Source of the DNA: Paludibacteraceae bacterium
GTDB lineage: Bacteria; Bacteroidota; Bacteroidia; Bacteroidales; Paludibacteraceae
Length of the DNA: 64,000 bases
Direction of reading: 5' to 3'
Assembly (NCBI GenBank): GCA_017384225.1
Contig: JAFNUD010000006.1
Span: 26,366 to 90,365, forward strand
This document shows, piece by piece, positions 18,144 through 27,263 of the stretch. Position 1 is the first letter of the stretch. Each line of letters opens with the position of its first letter. The notes below the pieces were generated by a model. It was not told the DNA's origin, made no database searches, and was given only the letters and a program-made list of their open reading frames with translations. A program made the position numbers and the translations under genes.

Positions 18144-20495
18144 ATGCGCAAGGTTTTTATCTTACTGATGCTGGTATTCTGTTGGCAGATGGTGTCTGCT
18201 GCAACGGATACAATTCGTTTGGAGTTTGATCATTTTGCACAAGGCCCCAAGTATTATAGTTCGGGTGATTGGTATGTCGTGCTGGAAAATGCGGAGGATT
18301 GGGAAGTGTATCTCAATTGGAAGGCTCCTAAAGATAATTATTGTGGAACTTTCCGTATCAATAAGTTTTTGGATGATTATTCCTATATCTTTACGCCTGA
18401 TAATCGCGAGAATGGGGGTATTCACTTCAAGAATATCATCATGAAGATTGCTACCGAGGACGTGACACCCCTATTGCAGAAGATAGAACTCAACGCTACT
18501 ATCACAGGTACCGATGGAAATATCTATATTGTGCATGCCACACACGAGGTGCTCAATGTCAAGGATGAGGTGGATGTCAGCATATTGGATGCCGAGATGG
18601 CGGTGGAAGATGATGCCTATACTATTACTGGTAAGAATGACGATTGGGATATCGCAATGAAGGTGAAAAGCGCAAACGTGATAGGTACGTATAATAGTAT
18701 GGATTACTTCGACCTTGATGAGTCGCATTTCCTGTATCAGGGGCAGGCAATTACCCCGCTGCAACTGGAGGCGCAGGTGGGAGTAGGGTATATGGCAGAT
18801 AGCGTATTGGCGTATATGGCGCAGTGTAATATGTTGGGCTTAGACACTGTGATATACCATATGCTACTGGCAGTGCCATTCGCTGACCCTGTGGACAGAG
18901 TGGACCTCGCATGCGCGAACATGCGCATAGACGACACGTATGCGCAGGCATATAATATGATGACTATCTCAGCATCTAATGACGATTATGAGGTGCAGAT
19001 TATGTACAAGGACAATGCCCTGCGCGAACAAACCTACACCGAGGCACAAGCACAAGTGTATGTTACCGACAAGCAGGCAGGCACACAAGTGGAGTCGCTG
19101 ACCTGCAAGATACACGTGGAGAAACAAGCTACAGGAGACTATCAAGTGCGCGGCGAGGCACGTTGCACCAACAATGTGGTCTATAACCTGCAATTGGCTT
19201 GGGTGATACCAGACAGAGCCGATACCGTGGCTCTGCGTTTTGAGCAGACTGCCCGTGCATCGTATTACCCACAGATGAATAACGACCTGTTGTTCATCAA
19301 TAGCAATGACCGCTACACATTGAATCTGAATGTGGTGGGGGTAGAGATGGGTGGTGCATTTACCATGGAAAATGTGGGCGACTACTATACCTCGCTTTAC
19401 GATAATGAACTTGAAAAGGATTTGGAATTGGCACAGGTAGAAGGCCGTATCTATCAATCAGGCGACACAACATGGATAGAGGCAGAGATGCTCGGTTTTA
19501 ATGCCACTGTGTACGATGTGCAGATATGGTATGCTGTGCCTGAGCCTGAAGATACGGTGGAACTGGTGTTTGAGGAGGTGCCATTCACGAATCACTTGGA
19601 AGAGGGCTACTATCAGTTGATTGCCTATACGGATGACCAGATGCATATGGTGAGTTTCACACCAGCGAGCCATGAGGTAGAGGGCACATTTGTGAATGAT
19701 GGACTGTTTGGTCGCTTTGGCAAGGGACGCTACGACTTCTTCAACGACTACACGTATATACAAGAGTGGAATCCTAAGACTAATCAATATGAAACCTACA
19801 CGGTGGAGAAAGGCGAGATGGTGGTCAGCATGGCTGCGGACGGTCAAATAACCGCGCAGGCGGAGGTGATTTGCGAGGATGGCAAGTACTACCGCATCAC
19901 GATGTATTCGCAATATGAGCGTCCGCACTTGGATTATGACACCGAAGATGGAGGCGTGGAGCGCGTATATGGGGTGGAGGATAATATTAAGATAGAAGAC
20001 TTGACACAGAGCAAGGGATTCATCATCTTCCAAGCCACGGCACAAGACCAGTCGGATATGATGGTGCTCTACTTCTTTGCCAACGAAGCCGATGACGAGA
20101 CAACTATTCCTGCTGGGGTGTATCCTATCAATCATTCGTTGATGGCAGGTAGCGTATTGGCAAGTACTGGTGCGAATGAGGATAATACCGTTTCTCCATC
20201 TATCTATGCCACATTGACGGATGGCTATATGGACCAATTATACTTCATGGTGGATGGTGTGGTGACTGTGGAGAAGAAAAATGGTCGATTGAAGTTGGAG
20301 GTGAATGCGGTCAATTCATACGGCATGCCTGTGCATGTGGTATATGATGGGACAGCAATTAATGCTGCTGTAGAAAATCTCCACAGTCCATCTCCAAATG
20401 ACAATGCTCAAAAAATGCTGCGTAATGGACAATTGCTAATCCAATACCGCAGTGAATACTACACTGTTTTGGGCAAAAAAACAATAACAAAATGA
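18144..20495 (+). CDS. P4: paralogue of P2, secreted multi-module beta-repeat protein
   Basis: 783 residues: a signal peptide (about 1-19, cleavage near VSAA) and six modules starting almost at once, without the basic linker seen in P2, P3 and P5. Module landmarks are GTFVNDGLFGRFGKGRYDF and TTIPAGVYPI. The tail is more diverged than in its relatives (MLRNGQLLIQYRS, YYTVLGKKTITK) and ends in ITK instead of VK. The gene has its own promoter and is followed by the separate promoter of P5, so it can be expressed alone. No function is recognised. The absence of the linker, whatever that linker does, is the main difference. Confidence 0.85.
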   Translation: MRKVFILLMLVFCWQMVSAATDTIRLEFDHFAQGPKYYSSGDWYVVLENAEDWEVYLNWKAPKDNYCGTFRINKFLDDYSYIFTPDNRENGGIHFKNIIMKIATEDVTPLLQKIELNATITGTDGNIYIVHATHEVLNVKDEVDVSILDAEMAVEDDAYTITGKNDDWDIAMKVKSANVIGTYNSMDYFDLDESHFLYQGQAITPLQLEAQVGVGYMADSVLAYMAQCNMLGLDTVIYHMLLAVPFADPVDRVDLACANMRIDDTYAQAYNMMTISASNDDYEVQIMYKDNALREQTYTEAQAQVYVTDKQAGTQVESLTCKIHVEKQATGDYQVRGEARCTNNVVYNLQLAWVIPDRADTVALRFEQTARASYYPQMNNDLLFINSNDRYTLNLNVVGVEMGGAFTMENVGDYYTSLYDNELEKDLELAQVEGRIYQSGDTTWIEAEMLGFNATVYDVQIWYAVPEPEDTVELVFEEVPFTNHLEEGYYQLIAYTDDQMHMVSFTPASHEVEGTFVNDGLFGRFGKGRYDFFNDYTYIQEWNPKTNQYETYTVEKGEMVVSMAADGQITAQAEVICEDGKYYRITMYSQYERPHLDYDTEDGGVERVYGVEDNIKIEDLTQSKGFIIFQATAQDQSDMMVLYFFANEADDETTIPAGVYPINHSLMAGSVLASTGANEDNTVSPSIYATLTDGYMDQLYFMVDGVVTVEKKNGRLKLEVNAVNSYGMPVHVVYDGTAINAAVENLHSPSPNDNAQKMLRNGQLLIQYRSEYYTVLGKKTITK

Positions 20496-20554
20496 GGTGT
20501 ACCGCAGTTGTTTGACAAAAAAAAGAGTAAAAAAAGCATTTTTTTTTGAAAACG

Positions 20555-20586
20555 TTTGCATATTCAAAATATTTGTAGTACCTTTG
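20555..20586 (+). promoter_or_regulatory. Promoter of P5
   Basis: TTTG (20555-20558), 20 bases, TACCTTTG (20579-20586). The -7 box is the left arm of a 12-bp inverted repeat. Confidence 0.8.
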
Positions 20587-20623
20587 TGGTCGTATTAGTC
20601 TATTCGGATATACCACAAAGGTA
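20579..20623. repeat. 12-bp perfect inverted repeat spanning the P5 -7 box
   Basis: TACCTTTGTGGT (20579-20590) and ACCACAAAGGTA (20612-20623) are exact reverse complements separated by 21 bases. The left arm contains the -7 element, so a transcript from this promoter would carry only the right arm. The repeat therefore acts, if at all, as DNA: a binding site or cruciform. Confidence 0.75.
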
Positions 20624-20662
20624 TTTTTTATTATATTTATTAACATTTAATTATTAGTCTGT

Positions 20663-23200
20663 ATGAAGAAATTTTTTACTCTTTTCATGGCGACTGTAGT
20701 GGCAATGAGCATGATGGCTGTGCCACAAGTAAAAAAAGTAGGTAAGAAAGTTAATCCTACAAGTAAAGAACAATTTGAGGCTAAGACTCCTGCTCAAGCA
20801 AAAGCTTTGGAGATGGCAAAAGATGCTAAGGTTCTCCGTAGTTTTGAGCGCGTAGAGAAGGAAGTGAAGAAAGTTCCTGCTAAGTCTCCATTGAAAGTAG
20901 CTGCAGCTCAAGCTGCGGATACGATCAAGTTGCACTTTGATGGTTTCTCAGTAGCACCTGAGTATTATGAGGAGTCTGGTGACTGGTATATGGCTTGCAG
21001 TCAAGGCTTGTGGATTGTTAAGTTTGATATTTTGAATGAGTCTTATGTAGGTAGTTTTACTGAGGCTGATTTGGATCTCTATTATTCTTATATTCTCACC
21101 GAAGATGATGAGTATGTAGATTATGAGAAGGTAGTGATGACTATTAGCGAGAGCAAAGTTAGTCAGTACTTGACTGTTATTGACTTGCACGCCGTTATTG
21201 ATGGTTCTGATGGCAATGTGTATGTAATCACTTGTGAACATTCTGTTTTGAGTCCAAAAGATGAACTCTCACACGAGATTACAGGTGCTACTTTGACCTT
21301 CGATGAGTGGGAAGGCGTGGCTACAATTGCAGGTAAGAACGCTGATATGGATTTGACATTGGCTTATTTGGCAACTTGGCCAACTGGTCGTTACACCTCT
21401 GGCGATTTGGATATGGAGGCTACTCATGTGACCTACCAAGGCGTAGAGCAAACGTTGATGAATGTAGATATGGTGGTAGCTTCTGGTATGGTAGATGGCG
21501 TGTTGTCATATGCTGCAGAGGTTAACTACTACAACCAAGATACCGTATTAAACCATGTATCTGTTGTGGCTCCTGTAGCTGCTGCTACTGATACTGTGCA
21601 TATTGAGGCATATAACTTAGATGTAGATGACTCATGGGCAAGCATCTTTGGTTGGACCTATCTCTATGGTTCTACCAGCGAGTGGAATATCGAAGGTGCG
21701 GTAGCATCTTTGCAAGCTGAGGAAGGCGAATGGGCTGGCGAAGATGAGGTTATGCTTTATCTTACTGATATGACTATTGGTGAGACCACCGAGGCTATCT
21801 ATGCAACTGCAGAGGTAGTTATGGACGAGGAGAGTGGTTGGAAAGCACATCTCGAAGGTCTCTGCAAGGATGGCAAGTACTACGTAATTGATATGAAGTT
21901 TGAAGTGCCAGAGGCAACTGATACCGTTGTTTTGAGTTTCCCTAACTCAGCTTCTGCGGCATTCTACCCTGACTTAGGCAACGACCTCTATTTGGCTAAC
22001 GAGAACGATGAGTATTTCGTGGCTTTGGATATCTATGGTGTACCAATGGGTGGCGAGTTTACCTATGAGCAAATGGATACCTACTATACCCAACTCGTTA
22101 AATATGGTGAGACCAAGGACGAATATACAATGATCCAGATTGCTGGTGTAAATGGTGTAGTATATCAAACAGGTGATACCACTTGGATGCAAGCTGAGGT
22201 AACTGGTTTTGATGCAGTACTCTATCAAGTAGAATTGTGGTATGTCGTGCCAACTCCAGAAGAGGAAGTAGAACTGACTGTTGACGCTGCTTTTGATAAC
22301 CAACTTGAGGCTCAAGGTTACTACACACTGTCAGGTGTAGATGAGACTACAGGTTTGCTCGTAGCAATGTCTCCTATTTCCAACGAAGTGGCTGGTACAT
22401 TCGTAAACGACGGTGTGTTTGGTCGCTTTGGTGAGGGTCAATATGACTTCTATTCAACTTATACCTATGTAGCTAAGTATCTTGGTGTGGACGAATGGGG
22501 TGATGCTCAATACGATATTTATACCATTGAGAAAGGTACTTTGACCGTTACTATGGATGAGGAGAATAACATCTTGGCTAAGGCTTCAGTTATCTGCTCT
22601 AACGGCGTACAATATGAGATTACACTCAACTCTGTATATGACATTCCTCACTTGGATTACGATGCTGAGATTCCAGTAGAGAAGGCTTATACTGCTGCTG
22701 ATATACTCACCGCTGAGTATGATGAGGACTATGGTATGGCATTGGTTCAAGTAGGAGCTGCTGATGGTTCAGATGTTTGCGCTTTGTACTTCTTTATTGA
22801 GGAAACTGATGAAGATATCGTAATTCCTGCAGGTACTTACACCATCGATGACTCATGGGATTATGGTACCGTATTGGCAAGTGAGGGTTATGATGCATAT
22901 TCTGGTTCTGTAAGTCCTTCACTCTATGCAAGCTGTAATGAGGAAGGAAAATTGCTATTGCCAATGTGGTTCATGGTAGGTGGTTCTGTAACCGTAGAGA
23001 AAGTGGATGGCAAAATGAAGATGGAAATCAATGCCGTTAACTCTTACAACCAACCAATCCACATCACATACGACGGTACAGCAACTGCTCTCGAGAATGT
23101 GAATGTAAATGTTGAGGTAGAGAAAACCTTCAAGAATGGTCAACTCTTGATCAACCGCAATGGTGAGACCTACAATGTAATGGGTGTGCAAGTGAAATAA
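20663..23200 (+). CDS. P5: paralogue of P2, secreted multi-module beta-repeat protein
   Basis: 845 residues: a signal peptide (about 1-19), a Lys-rich linker (about 20-80, with KKVGKKVNPTSKEQ), six modules and the tail (FKNGQLLINRNG, YNVMGVQVK). Landmarks are GTFVNDGVFGRFGEGQYDF in module 5 and DIVIPAGTYTI in module 6. Codon choice is more regular than in P1-P4 (many GGT, GCT, GTA), consistent with higher expression. It has its own promoter with an inverted repeat and a leader ending TATTAGTCTGT directly before the ATG, and a terminator follows. The P5 leader is nearly identical to that of P2 over about 30 bases, so the leader was duplicated with the gene. Confidence 0.85.
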   Translation: MKKFFTLFMATVVAMSMMAVPQVKKVGKKVNPTSKEQFEAKTPAQAKALEMAKDAKVLRSFERVEKEVKKVPAKSPLKVAAAQAADTIKLHFDGFSVAPEYYEESGDWYMACSQGLWIVKFDILNESYVGSFTEADLDLYYSYILTEDDEYVDYEKVVMTISESKVSQYLTVIDLHAVIDGSDGNVYVITCEHSVLSPKDELSHEITGATLTFDEWEGVATIAGKNADMDLTLAYLATWPTGRYTSGDLDMEATHVTYQGVEQTLMNVDMVVASGMVDGVLSYAAEVNYYNQDTVLNHVSVVAPVAAATDTVHIEAYNLDVDDSWASIFGWTYLYGSTSEWNIEGAVASLQAEEGEWAGEDEVMLYLTDMTIGETTEAIYATAEVVMDEESGWKAHLEGLCKDGKYYVIDMKFEVPEATDTVVLSFPNSASAAFYPDLGNDLYLANENDEYFVALDIYGVPMGGEFTYEQMDTYYTQLVKYGETKDEYTMIQIAGVNGVVYQTGDTTWMQAEVTGFDAVLYQVELWYVVPTPEEEVELTVDAAFDNQLEAQGYYTLSGVDETTGLLVAMSPISNEVAGTFVNDGVFGRFGEGQYDFYSTYTYVAKYLGVDEWGDAQYDIYTIEKGTLTVTMDEENNILAKASVICSNGVQYEITLNSVYDIPHLDYDAEIPVEKAYTAADILTAEYDEDYGMALVQVGAADGSDVCALYFFIEETDEDIVIPAGTYTIDDSWDYGTVLASEGYDAYSGSVSPSLYASCNEEGKLLLPMWFMVGGSVTVEKVDGKMKMEINAVNSYNQPIHITYDGTATALENVNVNVEVEKTFKNGQLLINRNGETYNVMGVQVK

Positions 23201-23238
23201 TCTATATAGAACGTCCTTGGGACGGTAGAAAAAAGAAG

Positions 23239-23275
23239 AGGAGGGTGTCCGTATGTTGACATACCCTCCTTTTCT
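23239..23275 (+). terminator. Intrinsic terminator after P5
   Basis: AGGAGGGT (23239-23246) pairs with ACCCTCCT (23263-23270), followed by a T-rich tail. Confidence 0.8.
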
Positions 23276-23370
23276 TTTTAATTCCAGTTGCTTTGCAATG
23301 TGGGTAGTCGTCTGTTTTTAGTATAAAAAGATAGATAAATCAGCTTTTTTATGATTTTTTGATAGAAAAA

Positions 23371-23402
23371 TTTGGTTGTTTGAAAAAATATAACTACCTT
23401 TG
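23371..23402 (+). promoter_or_regulatory. Promoter of P6
   Basis: TTTG (23371-23374), 20 bases, TACCTTTG (23395-23402). A second TTTG at 23379 has unsuitable spacing. Confidence 0.75.
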
Positions 23403-23512
23403 CCAATCTTTTAACTCTTTTTTGCACAAATACAATATTAGTCTGTTTTTGATGAAAAAGAAACACTAATAAATTATTATTACACATTATTAACTTTTAA
23501 CACCAAATTTTT

Positions 23513-26500
23513 ATGAAAAAGATTTACGCTTTGTTCATGACGTTGTGCTTAGTTATTAGCGCAACAGCTGCGCCACTTGCTGGTGTAGCCAAGAAGAGCT
23601 ATCCTCTGTATCAACCAGAGGTGGTAAAAGCTGAATTGGCATTGGACGCTATGCAAAAAGCTCCAGCTGCTACCCAAGGTTTGCAGTACGATGCTGAGGC
23701 TGGTGAGTTGATCCGTTACTACAACGAGACTGACCAGATTGCTATCGATGCCAATTACCTATCTCAAGGCAACTTGTACGTGGACATCATGGCTGGTGAC
23801 TACAGCGATTACCTCTCATTGTTGCTCTTCGTTGAAGACACCGTAGAGGGCGCTATTATCCCTGAGGGTACTTACCCTATCACTAGCGAGCCTGCTTACA
23901 ACACCGCTCTTGCATCTCAAGGCTACAGCCAAACTCAAGGCGTTATTCCTTGCGCTTACTACCCTTTGGTAGAGCAAGGCGGTCAACTTTACATCTCTAC
24001 CCCTATGTACTTCATGCAAAGTGGTAATGTCGTTGTAGAACACGTAAATGGTAATCCAAAAATTACCATCAACGCTGTTAACTCTAACAACGTACCTATG
24101 ACCATCGTGTTCGAGGTAGGTGGCAAGAGCGAGAAGGTAGAGGTAAAAGCTCCTTTGCAATACGACGCTACTGCTGCTGACGGCGCACTCGACTACACTT
24201 ACGGCGAGGACGCTGTTGTTGAAACTACAGACAAAGGCTTCTTTGGTACTTTTGACGTTGCTGATGCAACCAGCATGTTGGCACTCTTGTTCGTATATCC
24301 AGAAGGCGTAGCAGATGCTGAAACCACGATCCCTGCTGGTACTTACACCATCAGCGATAGCCAAGATCCTGGTACTGTATTGGCAAGCTCTGGCGTGAGC
24401 AGCACAGGTGGCGTGGGTTATTCTTTCTTCGCAAATGTTGACGCTGAGGGTTATCTCGAAATTCCTCTCTACTTCCTCGTAAGTGGTACCGTTGAAGTTA
24501 CTAATGTAGACGGTCAACTCAGCGTTGAAGTAAACGGCCTCAACTCTAACGATGTTCCTGTTCATGTAGTTTACAGCACACCAGCTGAGCCTGAGTACGC
24601 TCTTGAGGAGACTATTGAGATTTCTAACTTGACTACTGAGATTTTGACCGTAGGTGATGCTACATATTTGCAACTCACTGGTCGCAACGATATGCTCGAT
24701 TCTGACGTAATGCTCTTCCTTAACAACTATACTGGCGAGGACGATGATTACGAGGTGAATGCTGAGAATTCTCTCATGACCTTCGGTGGTATTGAATTGA
24801 CCGTAATTGAGGGTGTCATCGCTCAAACTACTGACGACGCAAAAGGCAAAGTGTACACAGGTCGCGTGATCGCTTCTGCTGAAGAAGAGGGTGAAGTAAT
24901 GCTTGTAGCTCTTGACTTGGTTATGTACGCTACTCCTGCAGTTGAAGTAGCAATCGAAGGCGCTACCGCACGCGTTGATGAGGAGACAGGTTCTCTTGTT
25001 CTCAATGCAGAGTGGACCAAAGATGGTGTTACTTACCCAGTATTGGTTCTCGTGGCAGGTTACGAGGAGGGTAAAGAAGTGTACGAGGGTGCTCAAATCA
25101 GTGAGCTCCAAATCGGTGATGATGACAACTGGCTTGATTTCGCAGTGGCTAATACTGTAACCGTTTCTCAAGATGGTCTATACATCGCTCTCGAGGGTGA
25201 ATACACCAGCTGGGCTACAGGTGCTACATACGCTCTCAATATTTCTGGTAACTTGCCAGAGGTTGAGGAGCCAGGAATTGAGATGGTTGGTGTGGTTAAA
25301 CGTGCTGTTCAAAACGGTGATGTAGTTATCGTTCTTACACACGAGGCTGACGGTACTGCTCACATCTACCAAGTGGTTGACGGCAAGCCTATCACTGAGG
25401 TATCTCAAGAAGGTGTTATCGCTGTTGATGCAGAGAACGCAGGTGACTACCTCGCAATCTCTGATATTGCTGTAACCGAGGATGGCAAGCTCGTGGCTAC
25501 CAACTATATGCAAACTCAATCAGGTGACGACTATGTAGATGCAGGTTACAAACGTGGTGAGACCCGTATCTATATCTGGAACGACCTCCACGGTGATCCA
25601 TCTATCTTGTTCACCTCTAAGATGTCTTCTAACTGGTTCCGCAGTAAACAAGGTTTGACCATGGCTGTTAAGGGTACTTCTGACAACATGGAAATCTTCA
25701 TGACTGGTATCCACGCAACAAAGGCATGGGCACGCGCATCTTCTTATCGCGTAATCAATGGCGTTTATGTAGAGCCAGATGTGAACCACAATGATCACTA
25801 CTACTTCTACGACATCAATGATGCTATCGCTCTTGAGACTACCGTAGGTACTCAATATGAGTTGAACGCTTCTCCTCTCGGCGAGATGAACTGGGTACTC
25901 GATGCTGAGCTCATCAACCCAACTGAGATCGTAGAGTCTGCTACTAACAACGTTGAGATCGCTACTTCTGTTGCTCTCACCGAAGACCTCGGTAAGAAAT
26001 ACAACGGTGCTTCTTACGTAGTTGTTGACGGTGCTGCATTGATGGCTGCTCCATTCGCTAACCCTGATGGTCAACTCGTAGGTGTTGAGATTCTCAATAT
26101 CACCAACGGTTTCGACGCTCCTCAATATGTTGACATGGTTTACGTAGACGAGGCTGTTGCTGCTACTGCTGCTGCTACTGCCGTTGAGGTGGTTGAAGGT
26201 GGCTTGAACATCACGCTCGTGGCTGACGCTACTATCCACACATGGTTCGTTGAGATGAGCGAGGGTACTGAGTACGAAGTTTACGAGGATGAGATCACTA
26301 ACCTTGTTATTGATCTTGATAACTTGATTCTCATCGGTGGTCCAAGTTCTGCATTCCAAGTAGATGTATTCTTGGGTCTTGGCGAGTACAACCGCAACGA
26401 TGATACATACCAATTGCTCCCAGAGAGCTCTATCGCTGTGATGGGTTCTGACGCTACCTTCATTGAGGGTTATGCATATGAGATCGATGCATTTGCTCCA

Positions 26501-27052
26501 TCTGCTAAGGCTGTTGTACGCTGCGAGTGGAATGGTATGAAGCTTGAGTTCCACCTCACTATGACAGCTGCTCCTATGGAGGCAACTGTAGTGGTTGTTG
26601 AGAACGCAGTAGTTGAGGTCGAGAAATACGTCATTTGGGGCGATATGTACGACTACGCTCTCAAGATGACTGGCGAATGGGTGAACGAGGAAGATGGTTT
26701 GACTTACCCAGTATTGGTAGAGGTACCAGTTTACTATCCAGACGCTACTGAGCCATCTGATATCATGTCAACCGTAACCGTTGGTGGTTGGGGTGATGAA
26801 GACCCATGGTTAGGCTTCGGCGAGGGTACATTGACCGTTACAACTGTTGACAATGTAGTTACCGCTACTGGTATCGTTCAAAACCCAATGGCTGGTGTAG
26901 CTATTGATATCACCATCTCTGGTTCTATCACTCCTACTGGTGTTGAAAATGCAACCGTAACAGTTAAACCTGTTAAGATGATTCAAAACGGTCAACTCAT
27001 CATCAAGAAGGGCGATGCTCAATTTAATGTACAAGGTGCTCAAGTAAAATAA
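23513..27052 (+). CDS. P6: 1179-residue secreted relative of the array, probably highly expressed
   Basis: A signal peptide (about 1-20) leads to two copies of the module that ends P1-P5: about residues 75-210 (IIPEGTYPI, INAVNSNNVP) and 235-355 (TIPAGTYTI, VNGLNSNDVPVHVVY). Residues about 360-590 are further beta modules. About 590-880 form a different region with repeated strands (VVIVLTHEADG, ISDIAVTEDGKLVATN, IYIWND) that reads like a beta-propeller of the DUF4623 kind. More modules follow, then the shared tail (MIQNGQLIIKKGD, FNVQGAQVK). Codon use is strongly biased to GGT, GCT, TAC, AAC and CTC, unlike most neighbours, which suggests an abundant protein. It has its own promoter and a terminator. 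No function recognised. Confidence 0.85.
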   Translation: MKKIYALFMTLCLVISATAAPLAGVAKKSYPLYQPEVVKAELALDAMQKAPAATQGLQYDAEAGELIRYYNETDQIAIDANYLSQGNLYVDIMAGDYSDYLSLLLFVEDTVEGAIIPEGTYPITSEPAYNTALASQGYSQTQGVIPCAYYPLVEQGGQLYISTPMYFMQSGNVVVEHVNGNPKITINAVNSNNVPMTIVFEVGGKSEKVEVKAPLQYDATAADGALDYTYGEDAVVETTDKGFFGTFDVADATSMLALLFVYPEGVADAETTIPAGTYTISDSQDPGTVLASSGVSSTGGVGYSFFANVDAEGYLEIPLYFLVSGTVEVTNVDGQLSVEVNGLNSNDVPVHVVYSTPAEPEYALEETIEISNLTTEILTVGDATYLQLTGRNDMLDSDVMLFLNNYTGEDDDYEVNAENSLMTFGGIELTVIEGVIAQTTDDAKGKVYTGRVIASAEEEGEVMLVALDLVMYATPAVEVAIEGATARVDEETGSLVLNAEWTKDGVTYPVLVLVAGYEEGKEVYEGAQISELQIGDDDNWLDFAVANTVTVSQDGLYIALEGEYTSWATGATYALNISGNLPEVEEPGIEMVGVVKRAVQNGDVVIVLTHEADGTAHIYQVVDGKPITEVSQEGVIAVDAENAGDYLAISDIAVTEDGKLVATNYMQTQSGDDYVDAGYKRGETRIYIWNDLHGDPSILFTSKMSSNWFRSKQGLTMAVKGTSDNMEIFMTGIHATKAWARASSYRVINGVYVEPDVNHNDHYYFYDINDAIALETTVGTQYELNASPLGEMNWVLDAELINPTEIVESATNNVEIATSVALTEDLGKKYNGASYVVVDGAALMAAPFANPDGQLVGVEILNITNGFDAPQYVDMVYVDEAVAATAAATAVEVVEGGLNITLVADATIHTWFVEMSEGTEYEVYEDEITNLVIDLDNLILIGGPSSAFQVDVFLGLGEYNRNDDTYQLLPESSIAVMGSDATFIEGYAYEIDAFAPSAKAVVRCEWNGMKLEFHLTMTAAPMEATVVVVENAVVEVEKYVIWGDMYDYALKMTGEWVNEEDGLTYPVLVEVPVYYPDATEPSDIMSTVTVGGWGDEDPWLGFGEGTLTVTTVDNVVTATGIVQNPMAGVAIDITISGSITPTGVENATVTVKPVKMIQNGQLIIKKGDAQFNVQGAQVK

Positions 27053-27084
27053 TATAGTTGCTTTTTGCACACTATACATTCTTT

Positions 27085-27115
27085 ATTGGGGCTGCTTCGG
27101 CAGTCCCAATTTTTC
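27085..27115 (+). terminator. Intrinsic terminator after P6
   Basis: An 11-bp stem (ATTGGGGCTGC/GCAGTCCCAAT) capped by a TTCG tetraloop is followed by a T run. This is one of the strongest terminators in the window. Confidence 0.9.
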
Positions 27116-27184
27116 GTTTATAGATGTATTTTTATCGTACACGTATCTCCTATTGGTATTTTTTTGCTTTTTTTTTTACACTCT

Positions 27185-27216
27185 CTTGCATATATCAAAA
27201 AAAAGTCGTACCTTTG
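27185..27216 (+). promoter_or_regulatory. Promoter of the MFS transporter gene
   Basis: CTTG (27185-27188), 20 bases, TACCTTTG (27209-27216). It sets the start of the next gene at ATG 27264 rather than at an upstream in-frame ATG. Confidence 0.7.
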
Positions 27217-27263
27217 CAGCCGCTTTTGAAATACCAGAAAAATACATAGTTAAAATATACGTC

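Larger units (their letters stand above)
23201..23512. other. Intergenic region between P5 and P6
   Basis: 312 bases without a gene. It holds the P5 terminator, the P6 promoter and a leader of about 100 bases for P6 that contains TATTAGTCTGTTT (23436-23448). Nothing else was seen. Confidence 0.6.

Noticed and set aside
20579-20623. Invertible promoter
   Set aside because: The inverted repeats are only 21 bases apart and the promoter's -33 box lies outside them, so flipping would not switch the promoter. No recombinase gene is nearby.
23816-25171. Long open frame of 451 codons on the minus strand opposite P6
   Set aside because: It mirrors the biased codon use of P6, has no promoter, and its sequence is low-complexity without family features. 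P6 has signal, modules and tail.
11302-27052. P1-P6 as S-layer or RTX-type adhesins
   Set aside because: No calcium nonapeptide repeats, SLH domains or other adhesin signatures were found; the modules match no named repeat I recognise.
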